Below are positions 33,251 through 43,295 of a stretch of DNA of 64,000 bases, piece by piece (positions within the stretch are counted from its first letter, which is position 1; each line of letters opens with the position of its first letter). The DNA is from Anadara kagoshimensis. Taxonomy: Eukaryota > Mollusca > Bivalvia > Arcoida > Arcidae. Both the position numbers and the translations under genes were made by a program. The stretch is taken from NCBI GenBank assembly GCA_021292105.1, contig CM037869.1, positions 41,309,530-41,373,529 of the forward strand, given 5' to 3'. The notes beneath the pieces are model-generated. The model was not told the DNA's origin, made no database searches, and worked only from the letters and a program-made list of their open reading frames with translations.

Positions 33251-33740
33251 TATGTATTTATTACAAGGAAGCATAGATATATTTCTCAAAAAGGATTGTG
33301 TAAATGCAATTATATAAAACCTTTAAATTAATAAGAACGCCTTGTAACCCAACAAAAGGCGTAAAGAACTGAAGACAAATTTTGTATTATCATAAGAACT
33401 CTAAATAAAAACTCTAGATATATTATAATCTAAAAACTAAGTCTTTAATCACGGGGATTTCAAACAAAGTCACAATGAAGTACTATTTTCATCCTATACT
33501 AAGACAAATATTTACTAAGTCTCTCTACTATTATGGAATAGTATTAAAAATAAACAAGCTACCATTCAAATTATTCTTCAGTATTTTATTTCCATTTTCT
33601 GTGAGAATAGAATCTGAAATTTTATTGCTTTTACAAGACTTTGTTACAGGTAAAACTATGAGATTAGATTCAACAGAAAGGATTTAACAAGCAAATACAT
33701 TTCCATATATAATTCTGTTGAGCAAATATGTTTACATAAT
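33251..33740. other. AT-rich spacer before the satellite
   Basis: A 70-codon frame (33475-33687) shows no domain. Nothing else seen. Confidence 0.35.
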
Positions 33741-35260
33741 GTTTCGTTTGAAAGAATGTTTGGTATGGGTAGATCTATATTCAAAGTAAAGGAAATAATT
33801 TCGGTTTAAGAGTCAAAATAAAATATTTCACAAAATGGACAATTTTGAATTAAAAACAATACAAATTTTAGTTTCTTTTGAAAGAATGTTTGGTATGGGT
33901 AGATCTATATTCAAAGTGAAGGAAATGATCTCGGTTTAAGAGTCAAAATGAAATATTTCACAAAATGGACAATTTTGAATTTAATAAGTAAAAACAATTC
34001 AAATTTTAATTTCACATAGTAGGGATATATTCATAGTGAAGGAAATTATTGCGGTTTGGAGTCAAAATGAAATATTTCACAAAATGAACCTTTTTAAAAT
34101 TTTATAATAAGTAAAAAACAACACAAATTTTAATTTCTTTCTGCGAAAACACAGGGTATTGTTATATTCAAAGTGAAGGAAATTATTTAGGTTTAAGAGT
34201 CAAAATGAAATATTTCACAAAATGGACAATTTTGAATTTTATAATCTGTAAAAACAATTCAAATTTTAATTTTATAATAGAAATTTTAATTTCTTTCTGC
34301 GAAAACACATGGTTTTAGTATATTCAAAGTGAAGGAAATAATCTCGGTTTAAGAGTCAAAATGAAATATTTCCTAAAATGGACAATTTTGAATTTAATAA
34401 GTAAAAACAATTCAAATTTTAATTTCACATAGTAGGGATATATTCATAGTGAAGGAAATTATTGCGGTTTGGAGTCAAAATGAAATATTTCACAAAATGA
34501 ACCTTTTTGAAATTTTATAATAAGTAAAAAACAACACAAATTTTAATTTCTTTCTGCGAAAACACAGGGTATTGTTATATTCAAAGTGAAGGAAATTATT
34601 TAGGTTTAAGAGTCAAAATTAAATATTTCACAAAATGATCAATTTAAATATTTTGTAAAAACAATACACATTTTAAATACTTTCTCTGAAAACATAAGGT
34701 ATGGGTATATTCAAAATGAAGGAAATGATTTCGTTTTAAGAGTCAAAATGAAATATCTTTCACAGAATGGACAATTTTGAATTTAAATAATAAGTAAAAA
34801 CAATAAAAAAATTAATTTTTTTCTGCGAAATCACAGGGTATTGGTATATTCAAAGTAAAGGAAATGATATTTCATAAAATTGACAATTTCGAATTTTGAA
34901 TTTTATCAAAAAATAAAACAGTTCAAATATGTCTTAAAATTCAATTCCCTACTGAAGAAATTGCATTAATTACAGAATATTACAGCACATAATTAGCTTA
35001 AATCTCAAATTAAATATTTTATGAAATGGTCAATTTTTATTCTTGAATTTTATGTCAAGATAAAAGAATTCATATTAATTTTATACGTATATTAATTTTC
35101 TTCTGCAAAAAACAGTGTTACTGTACATCATCAGCTTAAAACGTGGTTGTTCAAACTCTTAATACAATATTTCACAAAACGGCCAATTTTGAAATTTAAC
35201 AAAAAGCAAAAACAGTTCAAATTTAAACCTTGACTTTAATTTCCTTCTGCAAAACTACGA
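33741..35260. repeat. 120-150-bp satellite with a 413-bp higher-order unit
   Basis: About nine to eleven monomers contain 'ttcaaagtgaaggaaat', 'gtttaagagtcaaaatgaaa' and 'caaaatggacaattttgaat'. Three successive monomers (starting 33911, 34031, 34168) recur nearly identically at 34324, 34444 and 34581, each exactly 413 bases later. Monomers beyond about 34.87 kb decay progressively. Noncoding. Confidence 0.92.
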
Positions 35261-35261
35261 A

Positions 35262-35348
35262 AAATCTTCCCGAACCTAAACGGTACAAGGAGCCGTACTG
35301 CGTATTTGTGCGCTTTAGACAGTTCATCCAGCTGCGAGGAGCTTTCTG
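35262..35348. other. GC-richer island after the satellite
   Basis: About 85 bases (cggtacaaggagccgtactg..gttcatccagctgcgagg) have balanced composition. Several frames are open. The minus strand reads KAPRSWMNCLKRTNTQYG and the plus strand EPYCVFVRFRQFIQ, so the openness is not diagnostic. No recognised family. Confidence 0.2.
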
Positions 35349-35593
35349 ACGAAATAATGATTTCAAGTTCACTTTTTTAACTTAACTTTTAAAGTTTCAC
35401 TGCTTTATACTTTGCTTTTAAGATCGATTGTGGGTTTGGAATCGGCGGTTTATCTCAGTTTATGGTTTTAATTAAAGTCTTCATTTCGAATTTATATTAC
35501 GTTAATCTGTTAGCTACTCTTCGATTTTATTGGAGTTGACAATCTTGTCCATCATGGAATAGGGGAAAATGTGAGAAGGGTCGACACATATTA

Positions 35594-36336
35594 CAGTACA
35601 GGCCTGTCGACATTTGAACGCTAGACTAACAAATTAGTGCTGAAGCGATTGTCCAAATCGACCCCTTGTTAGCGATCGACGTCACCATTTGCATATTTCT
35701 GATGCAGTGAATAGATTCAAACTATTGCTCAAATGTCCATCGTAAAATACAGGTGATATTTCAAATCTGTCGCTCAAATGTCCACTCAAGTCGTCGCTCA
35801 AATGTCCACTAGGAGTTTTTTTTTTTAATTTTCGCTCAAATGTCCTGCGCCCATATTGACAGCTTTTCGACAGCTACTGTCTCTCTCACGTTCACTAACC
35901 ATCAACCTCTCGCTCACTCGGTAGCCAAATCTTTAGATTGGTTGTTTTGAATGTTGTTTAACGTCGCATCAACAATTTTTCAGCTATTATGGATTTATCT
36001 ATGAACATGCGAAGTGCGAGTGTGTTGTATGGTCTGCCTTGTATTAGCACGCACTCAGGGCTACTTTAGCGTGCTAGCTCTCAGAGTCAGTACGTCGCAG
36101 ACAAGCGTACTACTACCCCAGTAAATTATACTGATACCAGGTGAACCAGTAAAGGCAAAAGGCAGGAAAAATTCACTTTCCCACATGTGGTCTGACCGGG
36201 AATCGAACTCACAGCGAATAAAGACCCTGGATTTGACGACTAACGTCTTATCTATTAGGCCACTGCGCCCTCTCCGATCTTTAGACTCACTTCATTTCAT
36301 GAGCTAAATGTTAAACTTTTGATAGGACTGTAGTGT
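35594..36336. mobile_element. Family E element expanded by a SINE and a short minisatellite
   Basis: It starts CAGTACAGGCCTGTCGACAT after TA and ends 'atgttaaacttttgatagga..ctgtagtg'. Inside, the word 'cgctcaaatgtcc' occurs four times (35.72-35.85 kb), then a complete inserted SINE. Without the SINE it would be about 395 bp. Confidence 0.8.
35938..36276 (-). mobile_element. tRNA-derived SINE (type 3) with 9-bp target duplication
   Basis: ATCTTTAGA flanks both sides (35929-35937 and 36277-36285). The minus-strand head gagggcgcagtggcctaata carries box A, and 'gagttcgattcccggtcaga' is box B. The 3' end reads 'gatgcgacgttaaacaacat', a tail type I recall from other molluscan SINEs. Complete, 339 bp. 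Confidence 0.92.
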
Positions 36337-37254
36337 GAATTAAAAATAGTAGGTTTGCGTGTTCGTGTACTTATTAATTTAGAAACTTAAAATAAAAAAG
36401 AATAAAAGAAATTAATCTATTGAATATGAAATCGTATGTCTTTTTTATACTAAAAATCCTTTTAATGCCTTTTTCCATTTTTTTTTAAATCAATGCGTCA
36501 TGAAGTGTCACAGATCGTTAAGAAAAACCCGTTAAATTAAAGACAGAACAGCTTACGTATATGGCAAAAAAATTAATAATAAAAAACAAATATAATAAAA
36601 CGTCTCAACTTCATGGTTAAGACCCGGCGGTGTAACGTTACTCAACCTAGATTCATTAATTAAATATTAATATCGTCAAAGCAAACGCGCGTCTGTCGTC
36701 TGCTATTTTCGCGCCGTTTGATGCCACCAACAGATAAAATCTACCTTCTTTTTTTTACTTTCATAAATAATGATTAGTCTTTTTTAAAATATTCGGGTTT
36801 TTTTTTCTTTTCTTTTTATTTATTTATTTTTTTAAATTTTCAAAACGGAATTCGGATAGAAAATTACATAATTCATTAAAAAATCCGAGGTTATTTATTA
36901 TGAGAAAACGCATAAAATGCCAAAATAATTGCTCAAAACGTCTGTTCTTTGACGGTTTTTAATCTGCATAGATCATTAATGGTGCATGCAACCGTTTTGA
37001 CATGCAATTAAAATCGTTTGTATTTCCAGGTAGAACAGTTTATTTGGGACTCAAGTTGCTTAAAAAAAGGGGGGTGTGAAAAGACAAACACGAAATTTCA
37101 AATCCCCTGGTCTAGCATTAATTCTTGCTTCAAATCTGGATTCCTGGAGCGCGTTTCACGAAGCATACTAAAGGCAAAATTCAATTCTAAGCATGACTTA
37201 CGAACAAAGCTATTTTCTTAGTCTATTTCACGAAATCGTCCTAACTTTAGGAAT
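36337..37254. other. AT-rich spacer, nothing recognised
   Basis: A modestly CpG-containing stretch at about 36.68-36.72 kb (aaacgcgcgtctgtcgtc) is isolated. A 67-codon frame at 37.0-37.2 kb has no domain. Confidence 0.35.
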
Positions 37255-37356
37255 GTTTCCAACTTTTTCCAAAAATATTCTGGATTTGGCATCCCATAGT
37301 TCCATGTTCTTTTCCTTCACACGTGACGGGTGTATCCAGCTATAAAGGAAGTGCTT

Positions 37357-38015
37357 TGTTACGCCACATAGCGGTGTTGCCGCATAAACGTGTTCCAACA
37401 CGTCTATGCGGGGAATTTCAACGCATAAAGAGAAAGCTTTTATGCGGGATGTGGCGGTGTTGCGGCATAAACGTGTTCCAACACGTCTATGCGGGGAATT
37501 TCAACGCATAAAGAGAAAGCTTTTATGCGACAAAAAGGCTACATTCCGCCGCATAAAGAAAACAATTACTATCATTATTATTATTAAATCAAAAGTCGAA
37601 ATTCTGCCAAAATCACAATTTAACGATCATCAACAGTCATGAACGCCACCTCCGTCGGCACGACGACGGTAACATCGTCGTCGCGCTCTCATTGTCCATG
37701 TCCCCATCCTCGTATTATTATTACCATTATCAACAACACCAACAACATAAATTCTCAATTGTCACCGTCGTCGTCATAATTTATATCACCACCACCGTTT
37801 TTGTCGAGATATCAGCTCTTTTTAAATTTCATACCAACTCGTTAAAATCAGCCATCTTTATGCGTCAAAAAGGCAGCCTTGCGCCGCATATAAGCAACAC
37901 ATCTTTATGCGTTGAACGCCGCCGCATAAACGTGGTGGACCTCTTTATGCGTTGGAATTCCCCGCATAGACGTGTTGGGCGCGTTTATGCGGCAACACCG
38001 CTATGTGGCGTAACA
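37357..38015. mobile_element. Family D TIR element (659 bp)
   Basis: A perfect 34-bp inverted repeat begins TGTTACGCCACATAGCGGTG, and imperfect pairing extends to about 80 bases. Flanks share GTGCTT (37351-37356 and 38016-38021). Inside, an ~83-bp unit with 'ggcataaacgtgttccaaca' and 'tatgcggggaatttcaacgc' is tandemly duplicated, and each unit contains a hairpin around CGTGTTCCAACACG. Centre 37.55-37.86 kb is AT-rich. Frames of 62, 78 and 125 codons cover it; none resembles a transposase. Superfamily unknown. Confidence 0.9.
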
Positions 38016-38039
38016 GTGCTTACCTTACAGAAACACCAG

Positions 38040-38294
38040 GCCCCGGTTTCGCAATCATTCTTTAGCTAAGATTTCCCTTAACTTAATTTTAGCTAGTTTT
38101 ATTAATCTATTTTTCAAACTACTGGTAAATATTTTGTCAAAACTAATGCAGATGGTTTAATCTAGAAGCGATCTTAAAAATGACACCTTAAATGCCTGAA
38201 TATCTTGAAAATTGGCAAAATATAAAGATTTGAAATTTTTGCCAGATATAACTTAAGAAAAATCTTAGCTAAGGAATGATTGTGAAACCGGGGC
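38040..38294. mobile_element. Harbinger-like MITE, copy 3 (255 bp, CAG duplication)
   Basis: Ends GCCCCGGTTTCGCAATCATT and its complement; CAG duplicated at 38037-38039 and 38295-38297. It lies in the family A word ACACCAGG, which other family A copies show as ACACCWGGTCT. Interior matches copy 1 (atctatttttcaaactactg). Confidence 0.9.
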
Positions 38295-38329
38295 CAGGCC
38301 TAATTTTCTTGGTGAAAGTTCATGTGTTA

Positions 38330-38610
38330 AACTTAATATGTTAGTTTTCAAAGCTTTTCCTTTAGTCTGTGAATTGTAATTTGAACATGGATCGATATGT
38401 ATGTGTGCTTGTGTTTGCTCTTCCGGAACACCTGTCCTCACATCCATTGTAGATTGTGGAAGTCCATGTCTTTAACCAATATGCCAGTTATCAAAGCTTT
38501 TCCTTTAGTCTGTGAATTGTAATTTGAACATGGATCAGTAGGTGTGCGTGTGCTTGCTCTTCCGGAACATTTGTCCTCACATCCATTGTGGATTTTAAAA
38601 GTTCACGTGT
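38330..38610 (-). repeat. Tandem duplication of a family A half (~131 bp)
   Basis: 'atcaaagcttttcctttagt', 'ctgtgaattgtaatttgaac' and 'gctcttccggaaca' appear twice in a row with small differences. Confidence 0.85.
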
Positions 38611-39139
38611 ATAACTTAATATGCCAATTTTACACTTATTTTGGTATTTAAATTTTAACATGGATTGGTATGTTTGTGACTGACTATAACTTTTTCAAAT
38701 TTGTCATTAGCAGTGTGCAACATATATCAATATTCCAGCTACAACTCAACCATTAGAAGTACATCCAAATTCATGTCAATGTTAAAAGGTGTTAATGTGT
38801 ATTTAAAGAATATTAAATGGTGTCAATAAGCAAGCAAAACCCACATAGTCAACATCTGTTCAAATACAACATTAAACCGTAATTAAAAGTTCTGTAAAGC
38901 AAGATCCTGGTGTAATTTGATAAAAAACAAACATACCAGTTCCTGTTCAAATCAATTTTAGTTAAACACTTGAAAATTCACCAAGAATATAAGGCCGGGT
39001 GTTCCGGAAGGTTAAGCTCCTCCTGTTAGCTAGCAACGCCTCATGTAAAAGTGCGAATTTTCAATAAATAAATATATAAATAAATTCAAAAAATAATTAT
39101 ACTTTCCACTTGATATATTTAATCATATCAATCTATGTC

Positions 39140-39330
39140 CAAATCACAATCCCAAAGTTTGAAAACTGGCAATTGAACTTTCGCCAATGGAGGGAAACAG
39201 GGCACTGCAACGCCACATAGCAGTGTTGCCACATAAACGCTATGTGGCATTACAGGGCACTCTCCGAAATTATAAGCACTTGCTGTTTACCTAGGTACTA
39301 GTACAACCCAACGTGTGTATTGAGAATGAC
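39140..39330 (+). repeat. Family A copy carrying a 49-bp family D relic
   Basis: Head 'atctatgtccaaatcacaat', 'aactttcgccaatgg' and a core split by the insertion at GGGCAC, then 'tataagcacttgctg'. Confidence 0.8.
39206..39254. mobile_element. Family D deletion relic (49 bp)
   Basis: It consists of the two ends only: TGCAACGCCACATAGCAGTG at one side and CTATGTGGCATTACA at the other, flanked by GGGCAC (39200-39205 and 39255-39260). It confirms the 6-bp target duplication of the 659-bp copy. Confidence 0.9.
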
Positions 39331-39359
39331 AGGTGCATGGGATTTACATCAGTTGTCAT

Positions 39360-39640
39360 CAAGCAGTATTGTTGATAAGTATGATGTATCTGTGTCCAGG
39401 ATTGCCCTGAATATATTTGTCACCCCATAGTCCCATGTTTGTTTCACTCTCAACTTTAATAACACACGTGGTGGCTGTATCTTAATGATACAGAAAGTAC
39501 TTACCCTACCTTAACACCAGGTCTCACTTTGTTGAAAGTTTGCGTGTTAAACTTAAGTTTTAAGTTTTCAAAGATTTCACTTTGCTTTAAGGATTGTAAT
39601 TTGAACATGAAACAGTATGTTTGTAGTTGAAAACTACTGT
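39360..39640 (-). repeat. Family A copy, near full length
   Basis: 'caagcagtattgttgataag' and 'gtccaggattgccctg' (tail) through 'cttaacaccaggtctcactt' to the head 'aacatgaaacagtatgtttg'. It retains an unoccupied ACACCAGGTCT. Confidence 0.85.
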
Positions 39641-39969
39641 TTCAAATTGTGTAGCTTATATTAATTTTCAGCTACAACTCTATTATTGAAATTGCATCCA
39701 AAATCATGTCAATACATTAAAATTAAAAGGTGTTAATGTGTATTTAAATAATGTTAAATGGTGTCAGTAACCATGAAAAATCCACGTAGTCAACATCTGT
39801 TCAAATACAACATGGAACCGTGATGAAAACTGCTGTAACGCAAGATCCTAGTGTAATCTGATCAAAACAAACATACCGATCCATGTTCAAATCAGAAACT
39901 AAAAAAACCCCATAAAAGTCAAAAACTTTGAAAACATGCAAATTCTGTACAAACATACCATTCCATTTA

Positions 39970-40303
39970 CAGTCAAACCTGTCTATAAAGGCCATCTAAG
40001 GGAACCAGTAAAAGTGGCCCTTTTGAGCAGGTGGCCTTTATAATATGAATAAAGAACAGTTGGGATACCATTTTACTGGCCTTTATAAGCAGGTGGTCCT
40101 TATATAGAGGTGGCCTTTATAAGCAGGTGACCCTTATTTGAGGTGGTCTTTATAAGCAGATGGCCCTTATATAGAGGTGGCCTTTATAAGCAGGTGACAC
40201 ATATATAGAGGTGGTCTTTATAAGCAGGATATCCTTATTTAGGGGTGACCTTTATAAGCAGGTGGTCCTTATATAGAGGTGGCCTTTAAGGCAGGTTGGA
40301 CTG
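39970..40303. mobile_element. Family F TA-flanked TIR element with internal minisatellite
   Basis: TA + CAGTCAAACCTGTCTATAAA ... CCTTTAAGGCAGGTTGGACTG + TA. The interior is built of ~38-bp units with 'ggtggcctttataagcag' and 'ttatatagaggtggc', about five or six copies. CAGT/TA ends suggest a Tc1/mariner-type MITE. I recall similar 'acctgtctataa..ggccacc' elements in many marine invertebrates. It lies in a family A head. Confidence 0.85.
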
Positions 40304-40546
40304 TATATATCAGAAACTAAAAAGATCAAAAGTAAAAGACTCTGAAAACATGCAAATTTTGTATTAGAAGTATACTGCGCTTATTATTGCCATCTTGAAA
40401 CGTTGTAATCCAACACAAACATATCAATTTATGTTAAAATAACAATTCTAACAGTAAAGTAAAAACTTCGAAAACGTTTATCAATTCAGCGACCATGAAG
40501 TCTTGGATCAGCTTTTAAAATGCATTCCATAGACCAACAGGGCCTA

Positions 40547-40723
40547 CAGTGCAGGGCTGTCGAAACACTAAGTTAACGAATTAGTGCCGAATTGGTAGCT
40601 CATTCAGTCCCCTTGCGATATCTTTTCGGACACTAGACATGTAACCGTACCTCGTCCACTGGACAGCCGAGCCTTGACTCCATTTCGTTAGCTCAATGTT
40701 AAACGTTCGACAGGTCTGTACTG
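40547..40723. mobile_element. Family E element with paralogous empty site
   Basis: GGCCTA + CAGTGCAGGGCTGTCG ... CGACAGGTCTGTACTG + TATATTTCC. The other half of the duplication has GGCCTATGTTTCC with nothing inserted, so target and duplication are TA. 177 bp. Confidence 0.92.
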
Positions 40724-41004
40724 TATATTTCCGGGGCACCCGGCCTCTACTTCCAATCAGATCAGCCTTGTTTCTTTATTGATCAACTCTCATTAGTAAC
40801 CCACACTTTGTAGATTTCTGAAGTATGTAACCGGTTGTATGGTTCTGTTAATCAAGTCAGTGACCATCTGCTTAAGCGTACTCCATAAACCAACAGGGCC
40901 TATGTTTCCGGAGCACCCGGCCTCTACTTCCAATCAGGCAACCCTTTTTATTTAACACCTCTCATTAACCCAGAATTTGTATATTTCTGAACTATGCAAC
41001 CGAT

Positions 41005-41133
41005 GTTGCAATACTAAGCCTAATAAAGTCCGGACTTCATTTGGCGAGGGACTTCATTAGGTCTCGAAATTGCAACATCTAACGAAGTCCAGACTTCATT
41101 AGGCGTCGGACTTCATTAGGAGTCGTGTTACAA
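41005..41133. mobile_element. Family C element, shorter copy
   Basis: 'gcctaataaagtccggactt', 'gggacttcattagg', 'cgaaattgcaaca' and 'ggcgtcggacttcattagga' reproduce the 20.2-kb copy with one sub-palindrome lost. Flanks AACCG and AATTG correspond to AACCGG in the empty half (near 40830), supporting a ~5-bp target duplication followed by C-to-T changes. Confidence 0.82.
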
Positions 41134-41165
41134 ATTGGCTGTATGGTTCTGTTGCAAACATTTTA

Positions 41166-41870
41166 AACGTCAAATATGTGTAGGTCTTTTTTCTTTATTT
41201 TTTAAGGCGAGGTTTAATTTTTTTAGGTGTAGCTTAACAAATGGTTCGAATAGCCATTAAAAATGCACTTCATGCGTTTTATATAATTTTTTATCAATCA
41301 AAATCACCTATATGCAATTTAATAAATCTTATACCTCGTGCAATTTCCAGCAATATGCTTGATTGATCAAATGCTTCAAACTGACTGCGAGCCAGCGCCA
41401 CCTTGGGAGATAAACGTCGAGATGTTCATGCATGGATTAAGATTTAATAATTTATCTCGTCTTTACTCGATTTGAATTCAGCAACATAAATACATAAATC
41501 TATATTTGTGGGGCGACAGATGTGCTGTATTCTATTGTTATCTAACAAAGATGTTACCTGATTTTAATTGAAACACGCGTATCATATAGACAACGGGGTC
41601 TTAATGTATCAGAGTCAATAAAAATCTTGTTTTGGCGTCAAAAACGGGATACTTTAGCATGCATTTTTGAAATTTCTTATAAATATCAAACGTTTTAACG
41701 ACGTGGCGTGAAATGAGAGCATGTGCCTTTAATGGCACATTAAGATGATCATACGCAAATTAAGACAAAATGATTATGTTCAAAACAATGAATTTCCCGA
41801 TATCTGATTTGAAATTTGTCGATAAATGTACTAACAAGAACAGGCCTCACACATATTGTGACACAATACT
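41166..41870. other. Unassigned spacer
   Basis: No repeat family recognised and no useful frame. Lower tandem content than the flanks. Confidence 0.35.
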
Positions 41871-41874
41871 GTCA

Positions 41875-42440
41875 CTAGGGGTGGAGTAATGGGATGGTGA
41901 AGGAAATCTAAATGTTCTGTGAAGACCACCGGGCGAACTGGTTAACCTTCTCACACTAGGATTCAAACCTACACAGTGAGCTGTCTCAGACTGTGCCAAC
42001 GGGAAATTTTTCTTACACCAGGGTCACACATATTGTAAATGTTGTCAATAAACGTAAATAGACATGGGTGGAGTGATGGGATGGTGGTGGAAATCTAAAT
42101 GGTCTTTGAAGACCACCGGGCGAACTTGTTAACCTTCTCACAATAGGATATGTTCAAACAGACAGTGAGCTGTACGTCTTAGACTGTGCCAACGGGAAAT
42201 TTTTCTTACACCAGGGTCACACATATTGTAAATGTTGTCAATAAACGTAAATAGACAGGGGGAGGTGGGGTGATTGGATGGTGGAGGAAATCTAAATGTA
42301 TTGAGAAGACCACCGGGCGAACTTTTTAACCTCCTCACACTAGGATACATGTATGTTAAAAATAATATTCAAACCTAGACAGTAAGATGGTTTAGACCGT
42401 GCCAACGGACAAATGTTTTTCACACCAGAATCAGTTCAAA
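41875..42440 (-). repeat. Three tandem ~190-bp units built on a SINE fragment
   Basis: Units at about 41880, 42067 and 42266 contain 'gtggagtaatgggatggtg', 'gaagaccaccgggcgaact', 'aggattcaaacctacacagt' (box B-like, minus strand) and 'acaccagggtcacacatatt'. The tRNA-type 3' half indicates a type 2 SINE caught in a tandem duplication. A 70-codon frame is incidental. Confidence 0.85.
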
Positions 42441-42559
42441 TGGCACTCAAACCTAGACGTTCAGAGAGTTTAGACTGCTTGCTCGCCGAGCTCCCTCAAA
42501 ACTCCACCCTTAGTTTGAGTTTGAAATTTAAAAAATGTTCCAGAACCAAAAAAATACCA

Positions 42560-43295
42560 CAATAGTAACAAGCATAATGGGGTGGTGGAGGATCTCGAAT
42601 GTCCTGATTTAACAAACTTTATCGCATTAGGGACTACTCAGTTGAGACTCAAGCCTAGGTTGTGAGCGCGTTAAGACCACTCACCGTGGGGCTGACACCC
42701 CAACCCGCTTTCACCACTAAATAAAGTTTAGAGTTTAAAAAAGGAGTTTAAGAATAGTTTTAGAGGCATCAGAAATACTACTAAAGAATGTGATGGTAGA
42801 TGAAATATTCGAATGTCCCCAACTTACAAACTTTCTAAAACTAGGAACTACCCAAAGATGGATTCAAACCTAATTTGTGATCGGGTATATAGAGTTTTAA
42901 GAAGAGTCTAAAAATGTTTCAGACACATCAGAAATGTCATTACTATCTGACTAGTGTGTTCTTGTTTTGTTCACAGTTGGAAGCGGTCACTGGTCTTGAA
43001 AACGAGGGTAACGCGAATAACGTGACCATTGATGATTTTGCGCTGTGCAATACTTAGCAATTCCCCGATTGAAATTGAAATTAATTTCATAATTTTTACT
43101 TTATGTAATTTTTTTTACTTTATGTAAAAGCGGGTATGTAGAGTTTTAAGAAAAGTTTAAAAATGCTCCAGACCTTCAAAGCGGTCACTAGTCTTAAAAA
43201 CGCGGATAACGCGAATTACGTGAACATTGATGATTTAGCGCTGTGCAATACTTATATTAGCAATTCTCCGATTGAAATTTGATTTCATAATTTTA
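42560..43295. repeat. Further type 2 SINE fragments and a ~240-bp duplication
   Basis: Fragments at 42.56-42.72 kb (gagactcaagcctaggttgt) and 42.78-42.88 kb. Then two copies (about 42.89-43.10 and 43.13-43.29 kb) of 'tagagttttaagaa', 'aaagcggtcactagtcttaa', 'gataacgcgaattacgtgaa' and 'gcgctgtgcaatactta'. Confidence 0.7.

Larger units (their letters stand above)
37255..38420 (-). repeat. Family A copy carrying elements D and MITE 3
   Basis: Three blocks of one minus-strand copy: 37255-37356 (ggcatcccatagttccatgt, tgacgggtgtatccagcta), 38016-38036 (gtgcttaccttacagaaaca) and 38298-38420 (ggtgaaagttcatgtgttaa, cctttagtctgtgaattgta). Joined without the two insertions and their duplications, they give a normal family A order. 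Confidence 0.8.
38611..39900. repeat. ~930-bp tandem segmental duplication
   Basis: 'cagctacaactcaaccatta', 'aaggtgttaatgtgtattta', 'agtcaacatctgttcaaata' and 'gcaagatcctggtgtaattt' (38.73-38.95 kb) return at 39.67-39.88 kb. The unit includes plus and minus family A copies (38925-39060 plus, 39140-39330 plus, 39360-39640 minus). Confidence 0.85.
40489..41165. repeat. Tandem duplication with one different insertion in each half
   Basis: Half 1 (40489-40854) and half 2 (40855-41165) share 'accaacagggccta', 'cacccggcctctacttccaa' and 'gtatggttctgtt'. Half 1 holds a family E element and half 2 a family C palindrome, so each half is the empty-site control for the other. Confidence 0.9.

Noticed and set aside
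37323-38069. Element D frames (62, 78 and 125 codons) as a transposase
   Set aside because: They follow hairpin-rich tandem units and carry no catalytic or DNA-binding motif. The element is non-autonomous.
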